Made by a program: the position numbers and the translations under genes | The notes under the pieces: model-generated | Database searches by the model: none | Told to the model about the DNA's origin: nothing | The model's input: the letters and a program-made list of their open reading frames with translations, nothing else | In this document: piece by piece, positions 1-9,161 of the stretch | Layout: each line of letters begins with the position of its first letter | Numbering within the stretch: position 1 is the first letter of the stretch | DNA from: Verrucomicrobiota bacterium | Lineage (GTDB): Bacteria > Verrucomicrobiota > Verrucomicrobiia > Verrucomicrobiales > Verrucomicrobiaceae | Reading direction: 5' to 3' | DNA: 21,348 bases | NCBI GenBank assembly: GCA_009885275.1 | Contig: VFKY01000171.1 | Span: forward strand, 1-21,348

Positions 1-1272
1 AGCTTAGGACACCATCGTGGATGGGACACTGGGTTCTCACTCATTCTTGCACCTCATGCATTGGCTCCAGTTATCCTCTGCATGCTGGCAGGTCGACGCA
101 TCGGCCTGTTTGGTTCCGTCTATGTCACTTTGTTAGGATCAACCTTAGTGGAGGCCACTCATGTCCTGCCTTTCATCGCCATTGGCATGAGCCTTGGCTT
201 TCTTGGAGTGCTTGTCACTCATGGGGTGCGCCGTCGCAGCCGATTGTTTACTTGCGGTTTCTATATAGGAGCCCTCGCCACTATCCACATGCTGCTCTTT
301 AACCAACTGGCTGTCGCACTTAGTGGAAACTACGAAGCCTTGATGCTGGCCAGCCCAATGCTGGCAAGTATTCTCACGGTCATGATTGCGGGGGCCTTAC
401 TCCCCATCTTGGAAACACTCTTCCAAATGACAACGACCATTACTTGGCTCGAACAAGGGGATCTCAACCATCCACTGATGAAGCGACTCAGCATCGAAGC
501 CCCTGGGACCTACCACCATAGCTTGGTCGTGGCCAACCTTGCAGAGGCTGCAGCGGAATCCATCGGAGCCAATGCCAGCATGTGCCGAGTATGCTCCTAT
601 TTTCATGATATCGGTAAACTGACCAAACCGGAATATTTCATCGAGAACATGAACCCTGATGATAATCCTCATGATGATCTGACCCCTCGAATGAGTGCTC
701 TAGTGCTTATCGCTCATGTCAAAGACGGTGTCGATCTTGCGATCAAAAGCCGACTCAACAGTAAGATCATTGATGTCATTGAGCAACACCACGGCAACTC
801 CCTCGTCTATTTCTTCTATCGCCGTGCGCTCGACCAAAAAAAGGAAATTCTCCGTCTTGTTGAAGAAGACAAAGCTCGTGAAGACGATGTTCCTGAAGTC
901 TCTGAAGATGGTTTCCGCTATCCCGGTCCCCGGCCTCAATTTAAAGAAAGCGCCATCATCAGCCTAGCCGACGCCGTAGAGAGCGCTTCCCGCACTCTCG
1001 CCAAACCGACGCCATCACGCGTGGAACAAATGGTGGAGGACATCGTACGAAATCGCTTGCTCGACCATCAATTAGACGAGTGTGATCTCACCCTCGCAGA
1101 GCTCGCAAGTCTCAAACAAAGCTTCGTCAAGACTCTACTCAGTATGCTGCACAGTCGTATTCGATATCCCAAGGAACCTGAAGCCAAGCCTCCCGCAGAG
1201 GATACCCGCAAGCAGAGCAGTGAGATCGACTCAACGAAGGCATCATCAACTAAAGTCAATCACGCTGCGTGA
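1..1272 (+). CDS. PgpH-type 7TM-HD cyclic-di-AMP phosphodiesterase, 5' truncated
   Basis: The frame is open from base 1, so the gene starts left of the window; 423 C-terminal residues are visible. The first ~130 residues are hydrophobic membrane segments. A cytoplasmic HD domain follows, with EAPGTYHHSLVVANLAE, then SYFHDIGK (His-Asp near visible residues 202-203), then a late EQHHGNSLVYFFY motif. This order matches the 7TMR-HDED/PgpH family, which hydrolyses c-di-AMP in Firmicutes; activity here is inferred from family. The tail after about residue 375 is charged and low complexity. The gene overlaps ybeY by 4 bp (GTGA), and pgpH-ybeY adjacency is a common bacterial arrangement, often with phoH upstream, which would be outside the window. 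The missing N-terminus should contain the extracellular 7TMR-HDED sensor part and the first membrane helices. Confidence 0.88.
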   Translation, partial: SLGHHRGWDTGFSLILAPHALAPVILCMLAGRRIGLFGSVYVTLLGSTLVEATHVLPFIAIGMSLGFLGVLVTHGVRRRSRLFTCGFYIGALATIHMLLFNQLAVALSGNYEALMLASPMLASILTVMIAGALLPILETLFQMTTTITWLEQGDLNHPLMKRLSIEAPGTYHHSLVVANLAEAAAESIGANASMCRVCSYFHDIGKLTKPEYFIENMNPDDNPHDDLTPRMSALVLIAHVKDGVDLAIKSRLNSKIIDVIEQHHGNSLVYFFYRRALDQKKEILRLVEEDKAREDDVPEVSEDGFRYPGPRPQFKESAIISLADAVESASRTLAKPTPSRVEQMVEDIVRNRLLDHQLDECDLTLAELASLKQSFVKTLLSMLHSRIRYPKEPEAKPPAEDTRKQSSEIDSTKASSTKVNHAA

Positions 1273-1709
1273 ATCCACGACTCAGCCTATACAATAGGCA
1301 GCGCCGCCAACGCTCATTCCTTAAACTCTGGCGCGATATTGCTCAGCACGCACTGCCCCACTGCCTTGCTGCCGCTAAAATAGACACCGCGCCGATAAAA
1401 CACTTGGAAGAAGTTGAGATTGTCTTTGTTTCGGATCGCGTCATCGCGCGCGTGCATGCCGACTTTCTTGATGATCCTACGCCGACCGATGTTATCACCT
1501 TTCATCACGGCGAAATCCTGATCAGTCTCGATACTGCCGCGCGACAGTCCGCCCTATATGGACTGCGCTACGAACATGAAGCCGCGCTTTATATCATCCA
1601 CGGCCTCCTCCATCTAGGCGGGTGGGATGACCATGAACCGAAAGAAGCGGCAGAGATGAGAGTTCTTCAAGATGGAATCTTGAAGAACTCTTTAAGCTTC
1701 AAGGGTTAA
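1269..1709 (+). CDS. ybeY: Endoribonuclease YbeY (rRNA maturation factor)
   Basis: A 146-residue protein of normal length for YbeY, the zinc metalloprotein needed for 16S rRNA 3'-end maturation and ribosome quality control. The N-terminal half shows the PTDVITF motif (consensus TDVLSFP). The C-terminal half shows the metal site HGLLHLGGWDDH followed by EPKEAAEM. The usual motif is HGxLHLxGYDH, so the third histidine is one residue further along here, with Asp in its normal place; a shifted ligand or an Asp ligand is possible. The start is GTG, overlapping the TGA of the upstream phosphodiesterase gene, which implies translational coupling. The last codons (Ser-Phe-Lys-Gly-stop) lie within one arm of the 24-bp inverted repeat, so the native C-terminus may have been replaced. 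Confidence 0.9.
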   Translation: MNPRLSLYNRQRRQRSFLKLWRDIAQHALPHCLAAAKIDTAPIKHLEEVEIVFVSDRVIARVHADFLDDPTPTDVITFHHGEILISLDTAARQSALYGLRYEHEAALYIIHGLLHLGGWDDHEPKEAAEMRVLQDGILKNSLSFKG

Positions 1710-1753
1710 GGTTTCAGGAAATTGAAATCGCTACCAAATACCGATAAGTGTAC

Positions 1754-1858
1754 CTAGCAGTTGCCAGGGACCAGCACTGGATTGAGACGGTGACGTACGA
1801 GGCCGTGTTGAGGTGCTAATACGACAAGTTCAGTTCGCTGCCTCCCATTCAGAACCAT
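1754..1858 (-). CDS. Possible 34-residue frame after the small Cys/His frame
   Basis: An ATG three bases past the stop of the preceding small frame opens a 34-residue frame ending in TAG. It has an internal hydrophobic stretch ELVVLAP and ends PVLVPGNC. There is no ribosome binding site and the length is within chance expectation. It is listed only because it follows the other small frame in tandem on the same strand inside the inverted-repeat segment. It could be the continuation of one broken gene or simply non-coding. Confidence 0.15.
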   Translation of the reverse strand: MVLNGRQRTELVVLAPQHGLVRHRLNPVLVPGNC

Positions 1859-1861
1859 AAA

Positions 1862-2026
1862 TTAAGGGATCGGAAAGGGGGCCATCGCCGCAAAAGAAAG
1901 AAGTTCTTCATCAGTCATATCACACGCAATCTCCCATTGCGCATCCGTTAACGGCACAGGAATCGGCCAGGAAGTATTGCACTTCCGACAGTGATGCTGG
2001 GGATCCTTGCTAATACCTTTGGTCAA
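1862..2026 (-). CDS. Possible small Cys/His protein or gene fragment inside the repeat-bounded segment
   Basis: A 54-residue reading frame with a possible TTG start and a TAA stop; the in-frame upstream stop lies at 2033-2035. The translation looks protein-like. It has a possible zinc-ligand cluster, HHCRKC, near residues 11-16, then WPIPVPLTDAQWE, an acidic stretch TDEELL, and a proline-rich C-terminus ending PFPIP. It lies on the same strand as parC, 47 bp after its stop. No ATG or ribosome binding site is present, so it may be the surviving 3' part of a larger gene carried by the segment between the inverted repeats. I do not recognise the family. Confidence 0.35.
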   Translation of the reverse strand: MTKGISKDPQHHCRKCNTSWPIPVPLTDAQWEIACDMTDEELLSFAAMAPFPIP

Positions 2027-2073
2027 GGTTGTCTAAACATTCTGAAACCTTAACCCTTGAAGCTTGAACTTAC

Positions 2074-4089
2074 TCACCCTTCCATCGCTTCACGATCTCT
2101 AATGATTTTATCCACTGTGTTTTCCGTGATCATATTGCCTTTTGAATCTCGACCTTTGATGGCGAGCTCACTAAAATTATAACTGATCACCAAGTTCCGC
2201 AATCTTGGCTTCGGTTGCAGGTGAATGGCGAGACGCTGGGCATTACTCTCCTCTTCCGTTTCATGCCGTGCAAAGTAGAGCACCTTTGTTCCTGGCGCTT
2301 CTGATGTCAGCATATACTCCTTGTCTCGCGTCACTCCGCCAACGCGGCATCGCTTGGCATAAATGCGCCCTTGCTTTCCTTCACGATAAATCACGGAATA
2401 GACAGCCTGTTCATCACGCTTGAAAATGGCGATATAATTGGGATTTTTACCGACATGAAACTTGGGCGTTACTTTCACCACGCTCATGGAACCTTCCTTC
2501 GTGATAAACATCACTTCGTCCATACTAGAGCATTTGGCGATCGGCTCCCCCTCCTTCTTCAGACCAAATCCGGCAAAACCTTCTTTGGCATCAAGATAAA
2601 GCGTTTCATTGGCAACCGCAACTTCAGCAGCAGCGACCCGTTCGAATCCGGCAATCTCAGTGCGACGTTCCCGGCCTTTGCCATATTGCTTCAGCAAGCG
2701 CTCATAATAACTCACAGCATAACGCGTCAGCCCCTTCAAATAGCGCTGCACTTGATCCATATTCTCCTCTAACCCCTTAAGGTATTCATCCGCTTCGAAG
2801 GAGTTGAACTTGGAGATGCGCTTGATCTTGATCTCGGTAAGCCGGGTAATGTCTTCTTCCGTGATCTCGCGCTTAAACAAACTGACATACGGCGTCAAAC
2901 CACGCCAAATGGCACCGATCACCCCATCCCAAGTGGTGCATTCTTCGATGTCACGATAGATACGTTTCTCGATGAAGATTTTTTCAAGGGAACTGAAGTG
3001 CCATTTCTCATCCAGCTCCTTCAGCTCAATTTCCAACTCCTGTTTAAGCAGTTGCTTGGTGTTTTCAGCGGAAGCTTTAAGAAGAGCCGTCACTCCGATA
3101 AAGCGTGGCTTATCATGCTCAATACACACAGCATTCACCGAGATGCTCACTTCACAATCCGTAAAGGCATAGAGCGCCTGAATCGCCTGTTCGGGATCCG
3201 TACCACTGGGCAAATGCACCATAATTTCGACGAACTCCGCCGTGTTGTCCTCGACCTTTTGAACCTTGATTTTACCCTTCTCGTTGGCCGCAACAATGGA
3301 ATCCTGAATGGAGCTCGCAGTCGTCCCAAAAGGAATCTCGTAAATACGCAGGGTATTACGTCTTGGCACCGCTTCGATGCGCGCCCTTACCCTGACCTTA
3401 CCGCCACGTTGTCCATCATTGTAGTCTGCTGCATCCATGATGCCGCCTTGAATAAAATCAGGGAATAACTGAAACGGCTCACCGCGCAGGCAGGCAATGC
3501 TGGCATGGATAAGTTCACAAAAATTATGCGGCAAAATCTTACATGATAAGCCCACAGCAATCCCCTCGACGCCATGTGCCAGAAGTAACGGAAACTTCAT
3601 CGGAAAAGTCACCGGTTCCTTATTGCGACCATCATAACTTGCTGCCCATAACGTTACCTTGGGACTGAACACCACCTCCAATGCAAATTTGGAGAGGCGC
3701 GCCTCAATGTAACGAGGCGCAGCTGCCCCATCACCGGTGAAGATGTTGCCCCAGTTACCCTGCATGTCGACGAGCAGATCCTTCTGACCTAACTGGACAA
3801 AAGCATCACCAATCGAAGCGTCACCGTGTGGATGATACTTCATGGTATTACCCACAACATTCGCCACCTTGTTGTAGCGACCATCTTCGAGCTCCCTCAT
3901 GGAGTGGAGAATGCGACGCTGCACCGGTTTGAAGCCATCATTGATGTGTGGTACTGCTCGCTCAAGGATTACATAGGAAGCGTAATCTAAAAACCAGTCA
4001 CCATAGAGTTCATCCACCAGTTTGGTATGAGGCTCAACGGGTTGAGACGGAGAAGGCTTAGAGTCAAAGTTAAAAAAGTCGTCGGGCAC
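2074..4089 (-). CDS. parC: DNA topoisomerase IV subunit A-like (ParC/GyrA family)
   Basis: A 671-residue type IIA topoisomerase A subunit: it cuts and rejoins DNA with its ParE partner, which is not in the window. Visible features are PVQRRILHSM (residues 56-64), HPHGDASIGDAFVQLGQ (from residue 86), QGNWGNIFTGDGAAAPRY with the catalytic Tyr127 preceded by Arg126, then a long tower and coiled-coil region and a short C-terminal part. The sequence around the active site resembles Bacteroidetes-type ParC more than E. coli GyrA. At the position of E. coli GyrA Ser83 there is Ala91, a site linked to quinolone sensitivity. The C-terminal domain is short compared with GyrA, and no GyrA-box motif was noticed, favouring ParC. 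The start is GTG; no in-frame ATG lies just upstream. It is transcribed in the same direction as greA, with a 152-bp gap. Confidence 0.87.
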   Translation of the reverse strand: MPDDFFNFDSKPSPSQPVEPHTKLVDELYGDWFLDYASYVILERAVPHINDGFKPVQRRILHSMRELEDGRYNKVANVVGNTMKYHPHGDASIGDAFVQLGQKDLLVDMQGNWGNIFTGDGAAAPRYIEARLSKFALEVVFSPKVTLWAASYDGRNKEPVTFPMKFPLLLAHGVEGIAVGLSCKILPHNFCELIHASIACLRGEPFQLFPDFIQGGIMDAADYNDGQRGGKVRVRARIEAVPRRNTLRIYEIPFGTTASSIQDSIVAANEKGKIKVQKVEDNTAEFVEIMVHLPSGTDPEQAIQALYAFTDCEVSISVNAVCIEHDKPRFIGVTALLKASAENTKQLLKQELEIELKELDEKWHFSSLEKIFIEKRIYRDIEECTTWDGVIGAIWRGLTPYVSLFKREITEEDITRLTEIKIKRISKFNSFEADEYLKGLEENMDQVQRYLKGLTRYAVSYYERLLKQYGKGRERRTEIAGFERVAAAEVAVANETLYLDAKEGFAGFGLKKEGEPIAKCSSMDEVMFITKEGSMSVVKVTPKFHVGKNPNYIAIFKRDEQAVYSVIYREGKQGRIYAKRCRVGGVTRDKEYMLTSEAPGTKVLYFARHETEEESNAQRLAIHLQPKPRLRNLVISYNFSELAIKGRDSKGNMITENTVDKIIRDREAMEG

Positions 4090-4185
4090 GGCAGGAAAAT
4101 GAGTATCGGGTAAAATGACGGGCTATTGAGCTAGCACCAATGCCTCGACAGTAAAGTGTGAAGTTGGGACACCAATCAGCACTTG

Positions 4186-4203
4186 GCGTGGCGAATTCCA
4201 CGC
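4186..4203. other. Hairpin between greA and parC
   Basis: GCGTGG (4186-4191) pairs with CCACGC (4198-4203) around a six-base loop, in the 152-bp gap between the greA stop and the parC start. No T tract follows on either strand, so it is not a clear intrinsic terminator. It could attenuate readthrough from greA into parC or be an RNA processing site. Nothing else recognisable lies in this gap. Confidence 0.3.
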
Positions 4204-4241
4204 TTCCTATGCCTGAACAGCACGATACGCTACAGAACTGC

Positions 4242-6086
4242 CTAAGCTAACTTATAAGACCTAATAGCCATAATTTTGACTACCCTAGTTCCCTGAGTTT
4301 CGGTAGGCAAATCAGCTTCTTCGCCCACTTTTTTACCAATCACTGCTTTTGCAAGTTCTGATAAGTAAGAAAGAATTCCTATATCTGGATTGCCATCCCA
4401 TGCACCTAGAATGGTAAAAGTCTCGGTCGTTCCTGTATTCTCATCCAGCAAATCAATCACCGTACCAATACCGATAACTTCATTGCTTACTCCGACAAAG
4501 TCTGTGCCTCGAGCTTGACGAAGTTCGCGTTCGTACTTGGACTGCATGCGCAGAAGTACGGCTTGTTGCTCACGGGCTGATTTATATTCAAAGTTTTCCC
4601 TTAAATCACCGTATTCACGGGCTATTTGGATGTCCTTTTTGTTTTGGGGAATTTTGATTTTAACGAGTTCATCAAGTTCCACCTTATGGCGCTCCATACT
4701 TTCCCATGAAACGACAAGAGACTCTTGCTGCTTGTCAGAAGAGTCACTCATGAGCTCTTGAGTCTCAGGACGGGTTTTAATCAAGCGCCCCATGAGTGAG
4801 CGTCTTGTCAGATCATCAAATACACGACTCGATAAAATTCTTTTAGTGAACAACCGGAGCTCGTCAGAATCAGCATCTACAACCATCTCTGGTATCAATC
4901 CTGTATCTTCTGCAAATGCATCCATCAGTCGTCCCGTGCGCTTAGGGCCACCAGCAATATTATCATCTTCTAAGGCACTGATAATGGCATTGCCTAAATC
5001 CATGTCGAACACCCCTGCGGACAAGCCTTTGCGCTCTTTACACATCCATATAAGTAAGTCAGTACTCAATTGCCGATTACGTACTGCTTTCTTAAGATAT
5101 TCAGCCAATTGATCCAATTCATCATTAGCATCAAGCACTGTAGCGATCTCGACTACAGCTCGCCCTCCTGTTTTGGTCAAATGATTGAGAGATTCCTGAA
5201 TCCAAACCCGATCAGGAAAAGCTTCTGGGAAAGCACTGTAAAAACGATTCAGTAAAGACACCGGCAACCCATTTACGACATCTGCCAACTGTGGCTTAGC
5301 TTCACGCAGAAGCTCAACTAACGTATATGACCCCTCGGGAAGTTGCGCCACTTTGACGGCTTCTATCAGATCATCCCTCACCAATAGGAGGTGAAGAGCT
5401 TCTTTAAATTGGAGACGCCAAGACTTTCGCACAGTGCTGCTAATATCTTCAAAAACTGGGAGCAATTCTATTCGCGCATCCTGAAAAAGATCCATGTCTT
5501 TTTGCAGTCTAGCCAATGAATTGAGTTTAGCCTTTAGATCATGAGCATTGATCAAATCCTCAATCATCGCCGCAGATGCACTGTCATCTTCCCCACGAAG
5601 AACAAGCATTTCAGTACGCTTCGCTGGCACGACAATATGTCTCTTTTCTTTGAGTGCTTTCTTGGCCGACGACCACCAATTTTTGTAATCAGCAGTGGCT
5701 ACAATGCGAGGAACCAACACCGCTTCCAACGCATCAAGTGACATGGTGTTGCCATGACTGCGAAGCGCCAAAGCAATGAGCGCGGCAGGCTCTGACTTGG
5801 CCATTGCTTGTATAGCCGGCAAATCCGCAATACGGCGCGCGAGAATATGATCACTTGAGAGTGGTTCAAGCGAACCAACCGCAAAGGAAAGCTTCATGGC
5901 ATGACCAGCTTTACTCTCAAAGTCAACGACAAGCCTATCTCCAAGTAAGTCCCATTCAGCAATTCTACCGACCCCCCAACTCTTATGCAGGCAACAAGCT
6001 TTCGGTTCAAGGTTGGAAAGTTTTTCAGCATCAGGCTTAGATAGTTTGCCCGCTTCCAACAGTTTTAGCACATCCGCGTTTATCAT
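4242..6086 (-). CDS. greA: GreA-type transcript cleavage factor with large N-terminal extension
   Basis: A 614-residue protein, against about 158 for ordinary GreA. The last ~150 residues form a complete GreA: an N-terminal coiled coil with AREYGDLRENFEYKSAREQQ, keeping the acidic tip residues (Asp494, Glu497) that reach the RNA polymerase active site, then the globular FKBP-like domain with FTILGAWDG and the final AVIGKKVGEEADL. The first ~460 residues include a small conserved stretch HKSWGVGRIAEWD (residues 34-46) followed by a long mostly helical region of unknown role. Chlamydial GreA proteins have a comparably large N-terminal extension, which supports a PVC-superphylum origin. The ATG start is preceded only by a weak GGTGGTGG sequence. 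The gene is divergent from eno and upstream of parC on the same strand. The GreA assignment is firm; the role of the extension is unknown. Confidence 0.85.
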   Translation of the reverse strand: MINADVLKLLEAGKLSKPDAEKLSNLEPKACCLHKSWGVGRIAEWDLLGDRLVVDFESKAGHAMKLSFAVGSLEPLSSDHILARRIADLPAIQAMAKSEPAALIALALRSHGNTMSLDALEAVLVPRIVATADYKNWWSSAKKALKEKRHIVVPAKRTEMLVLRGEDDSASAAMIEDLINAHDLKAKLNSLARLQKDMDLFQDARIELLPVFEDISSTVRKSWRLQFKEALHLLLVRDDLIEAVKVAQLPEGSYTLVELLREAKPQLADVVNGLPVSLLNRFYSAFPEAFPDRVWIQESLNHLTKTGGRAVVEIATVLDANDELDQLAEYLKKAVRNRQLSTDLLIWMCKERKGLSAGVFDMDLGNAIISALEDDNIAGGPKRTGRLMDAFAEDTGLIPEMVVDADSDELRLFTKRILSSRVFDDLTRRSLMGRLIKTRPETQELMSDSSDKQQESLVVSWESMERHKVELDELVKIKIPQNKKDIQIAREYGDLRENFEYKSAREQQAVLLRMQSKYERELRQARGTDFVGVSNEVIGIGTVIDLLDENTGTTETFTILGAWDGNPDIGILSYLSELAKAVIGKKVGEEADLPTETQGTRVVKIMAIRSYKLA

Positions 6087-7548
<1,462 letters not shown>

Positions 7549-7565
7549 GTTCATCAAAATTCACC

Positions 7566-7901
7566 ATGCCTCGCGAAGAACACGACTATTCCATCCCATC
7601 AGTTGCTGCTGATGGGCCGAACTTCCTCGCGAGATTGGTAAAATTAAACCGTTATTTACTTCTCCTGCTAATCATACCAACTGGAGTCATTTATTTTTGG
7701 CCACCACTTAAAGATCGGGACGCCGTGCAACAGAAGCTTGTATTGCTATCGCTAAAACGTGATTCGTTAAAAACAGAAGTGTACCGACTTGAACAAAAGC
7801 TCAATAACATCAAAAATGATCCAGATTATGTAGAAACGATGGCTCGTGATCGCCTTCAGTTGCAAAAGGACGGTGAAGTGATTTTAAGACTAGAGGACTA
7901 A
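7566..7901 (+). CDS. FtsB/DivIC-like septum formation initiator
   Basis: A 111-residue bitopic membrane protein. The cytoplasmic N-terminus (~30 residues) is followed by one membrane helix (about 31-48, YLLLLLIIPTGVIYFW). A coiled coil comes next (about 55-85), and then the family motif DPDYVETMARDRLQLQKDGE. This arrangement and size fit FtsB/DivIC, which bridges FtsL and FtsQ in the divisome. It begins 17 bp after eno, and an eno-ftsB order also occurs in Proteobacteria, supporting the call. Sequence in this family is weakly conserved, so FtsB and DivIC cannot be told apart here. No Shine-Dalgarno sequence is visible. Confidence 0.8.
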   Translation: MPREEHDYSIPSVAADGPNFLARLVKLNRYLLLLLIIPTGVIYFWPPLKDRDAVQQKLVLLSLKRDSLKTEVYRLEQKLNNIKNDPDYVETMARDRLQLQKDGEVILRLED

Positions 7902-7960
7902 TGTCTAATTGTTGCTGACATTGGACAAGTTCATAAGATTCTGCATGGTATTGTTCTTCC

Positions 7961-9115
7961 ATGTTTTTCCGTATCTTTGACCGCTACATCTGGAAACAAA
8001 TCGCCTTCACCACACTCACAGGTGTTTTGGTGCTGACGGGTGTAATGGTTCTTGGTAATGTCTTCAAGGAAATGCAACGACTGCTGGGCGATACTGCTGA
8101 ATTGCCTGTTTTAGTCATTCTAAAGTTCATCAGTTACATTATTCCCTACTCACTGATTTTCACCGTTCCGTGGGCATTATTGACAGCTATTCTTCTGGTT
8201 TTTGGTCGCATGAGCGCCGACAACGAAATGACGGCTCTACGCATGACTGGCATGTCGATGACTCGAATTTGCGCTTCGGTTTTCATCCTTGCTTTGATCC
8301 TCTCATCCGTTTGCTATTTTGTGAATGTAGAATTGGCACCCATCGCTAAAACGAAAGTCAAACGGCTGTTTTATGATCTTACTCTGGATGACCCTGCCAT
8401 GCTCTTTCAACCGGGCAAGGTCTTGGACAAATTCCCTGGTTACCGCATCTACACAAAGAAACGAGATGGCAACAAATTACAGGATATAGAGATCATGGAA
8501 ACAAATGGGCGTAGACTTACAGCCTACATTCGCGCTCAACGTGCTGAAATTGAAATCACGCCAGGAGTAACTGATTTTATACTGCGCTTGAGAAATGGCA
8601 GCGTCGAAACCACTAACAACAGCAAATCCGATCCTAATTCAGATCCTGTTGATTTGATCAATGCCTTAGAATTTAAATATTTCAAAGAGTCAGCCATCGT
8701 CTTTCCATTAAGTAAACTAAAGGAAAAAACGGAACGCATAAATAGCAGCATGAAAGATACTGAAAAACTCTGGGAAGAGGCTCGAACCGGTATAAATAGT
8801 GTGGACGGTTCGCAGATGACCGAGCAAATGATGTCGGCTTCAAAAACTGAATTGAGTATGCGCTACAGCTTTTCATTTGCCGCATTGGTTTTCACTCTTG
8901 TAGGCATTCCCCTAGGCATCACCGCGCAACGTCGTGAAACCTCCATCGGTTTTGCGCTTAGCCTCATCGTAGCGGTAGCCTATATATTCATTATAATCTT
9001 TGCCAATACCGTCAATGAGCAACCTTCACTTTATCCACATTTGCTGATGTGGTTGCCCAACATCGTTTTCATCATAATTGGCTGGCGACTTTTCTATAAG
9101 CTTAGTTCTCGCTAA
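7961..9115 (+). CDS. LptF/LptG family (YjgP/YjgQ) lipopolysaccharide export permease
   Basis: A 384-residue integral membrane protein with six predicted helices: three near the N-terminus (about 14-36, 54-80, 100-122), a large periplasmic beta-rich domain (about 130-285), and three near the C-terminus (about 297-317, 325-346, 356-376). Conserved family sequences include FRIFDRYIWKQ at the start, the stretch MSADNEMTALRMTGMS after TM2, and LVGIPLGITAQRRE around TM4. LptF and LptG form the inner-membrane channel of the LPS transporter with the ATPase LptB. Only one copy is present, so which paralogue this is cannot be decided. It starts 59 bp after the ftsB-like gene on the same strand. Confidence 0.88.
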   Translation: MFFRIFDRYIWKQIAFTTLTGVLVLTGVMVLGNVFKEMQRLLGDTAELPVLVILKFISYIIPYSLIFTVPWALLTAILLVFGRMSADNEMTALRMTGMSMTRICASVFILALILSSVCYFVNVELAPIAKTKVKRLFYDLTLDDPAMLFQPGKVLDKFPGYRIYTKKRDGNKLQDIEIMETNGRRLTAYIRAQRAEIEITPGVTDFILRLRNGSVETTNNSKSDPNSDPVDLINALEFKYFKESAIVFPLSKLKEKTERINSSMKDTEKLWEEARTGINSVDGSQMTEQMMSASKTELSMRYSFSFAALVFTLVGIPLGITAQRRETSIGFALSLIVAVAYIFIIIFANTVNEQPSLYPHLLMWLPNIVFIIIGWRLFYKLSSR

Positions 9116-9136
9116 CACTGTCCAAGTATTGCGAAC

Positions 9137-9161
9137 CGCAAGAACAACCAAGATTCTTGCG
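9137..9161 (+). promoter_or_regulatory. Hairpin in the gap before the lipoprotein gene
   Basis: CGCAAGAA (9137-9144) pairs perfectly with TTCTTGCG (9154-9161) around a nine-base loop. A competing shorter pairing exists, TTGCG (9129-9133) with CGCAA (9137-9141). The structure ends 15 bases before the chosen ATG at 9177 and has no T tract. It may therefore affect translation or RNA stability rather than terminate transcription. Confidence 0.3.

Larger units (their letters stand above)
1694..2065. repeat. Segment bounded by 24-bp perfect terminal inverted repeats
   Basis: Bases 1694-1717 (starting AAGCTTCAAGGG, ending AAGGTTTCAG) are the exact reverse complement of 2042-2065. The arms enclose 324 bp, and the match stops abruptly on both sides. 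The segment fills almost the whole space between the convergent 3' ends of ybeY and parC; the left arm contains the ybeY stop codon and the right arm ends 8 bp beyond the parC stop. The arms are too far apart for a terminator. The layout resembles a miniature inverted-repeat element or a decayed insertion, but there is no transposase and no adjacent target duplication. A loose GAACT occurs outside each arm (1685-1689 and 2066-2070), but only the right copy is adjacent. Confidence 0.6.

Noticed and set aside
1925..1954. CGCAAT/ATTGCG hairpin and CCGTTAACGG palindrome as regulatory sites
   Set aside because: They are short, lie within the possible small frame, and chance is a sufficient explanation.
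1694..2065. Inverted repeats as a transcription terminator for convergent ybeY/parC
   Set aside because: The arms are separated by 324 bp and no T tract follows them.
2998..3468. Long plus-strand frame opposite parC
   Set aside because: It is antisense to a well-conserved gene, with no domain-like sequence; a codon shadow.
4186..4203. Terminator between greA and parC
   Set aside because: A 6-bp stem exists but no T tract follows on the transcribed strand, so it is kept only as a hairpin.
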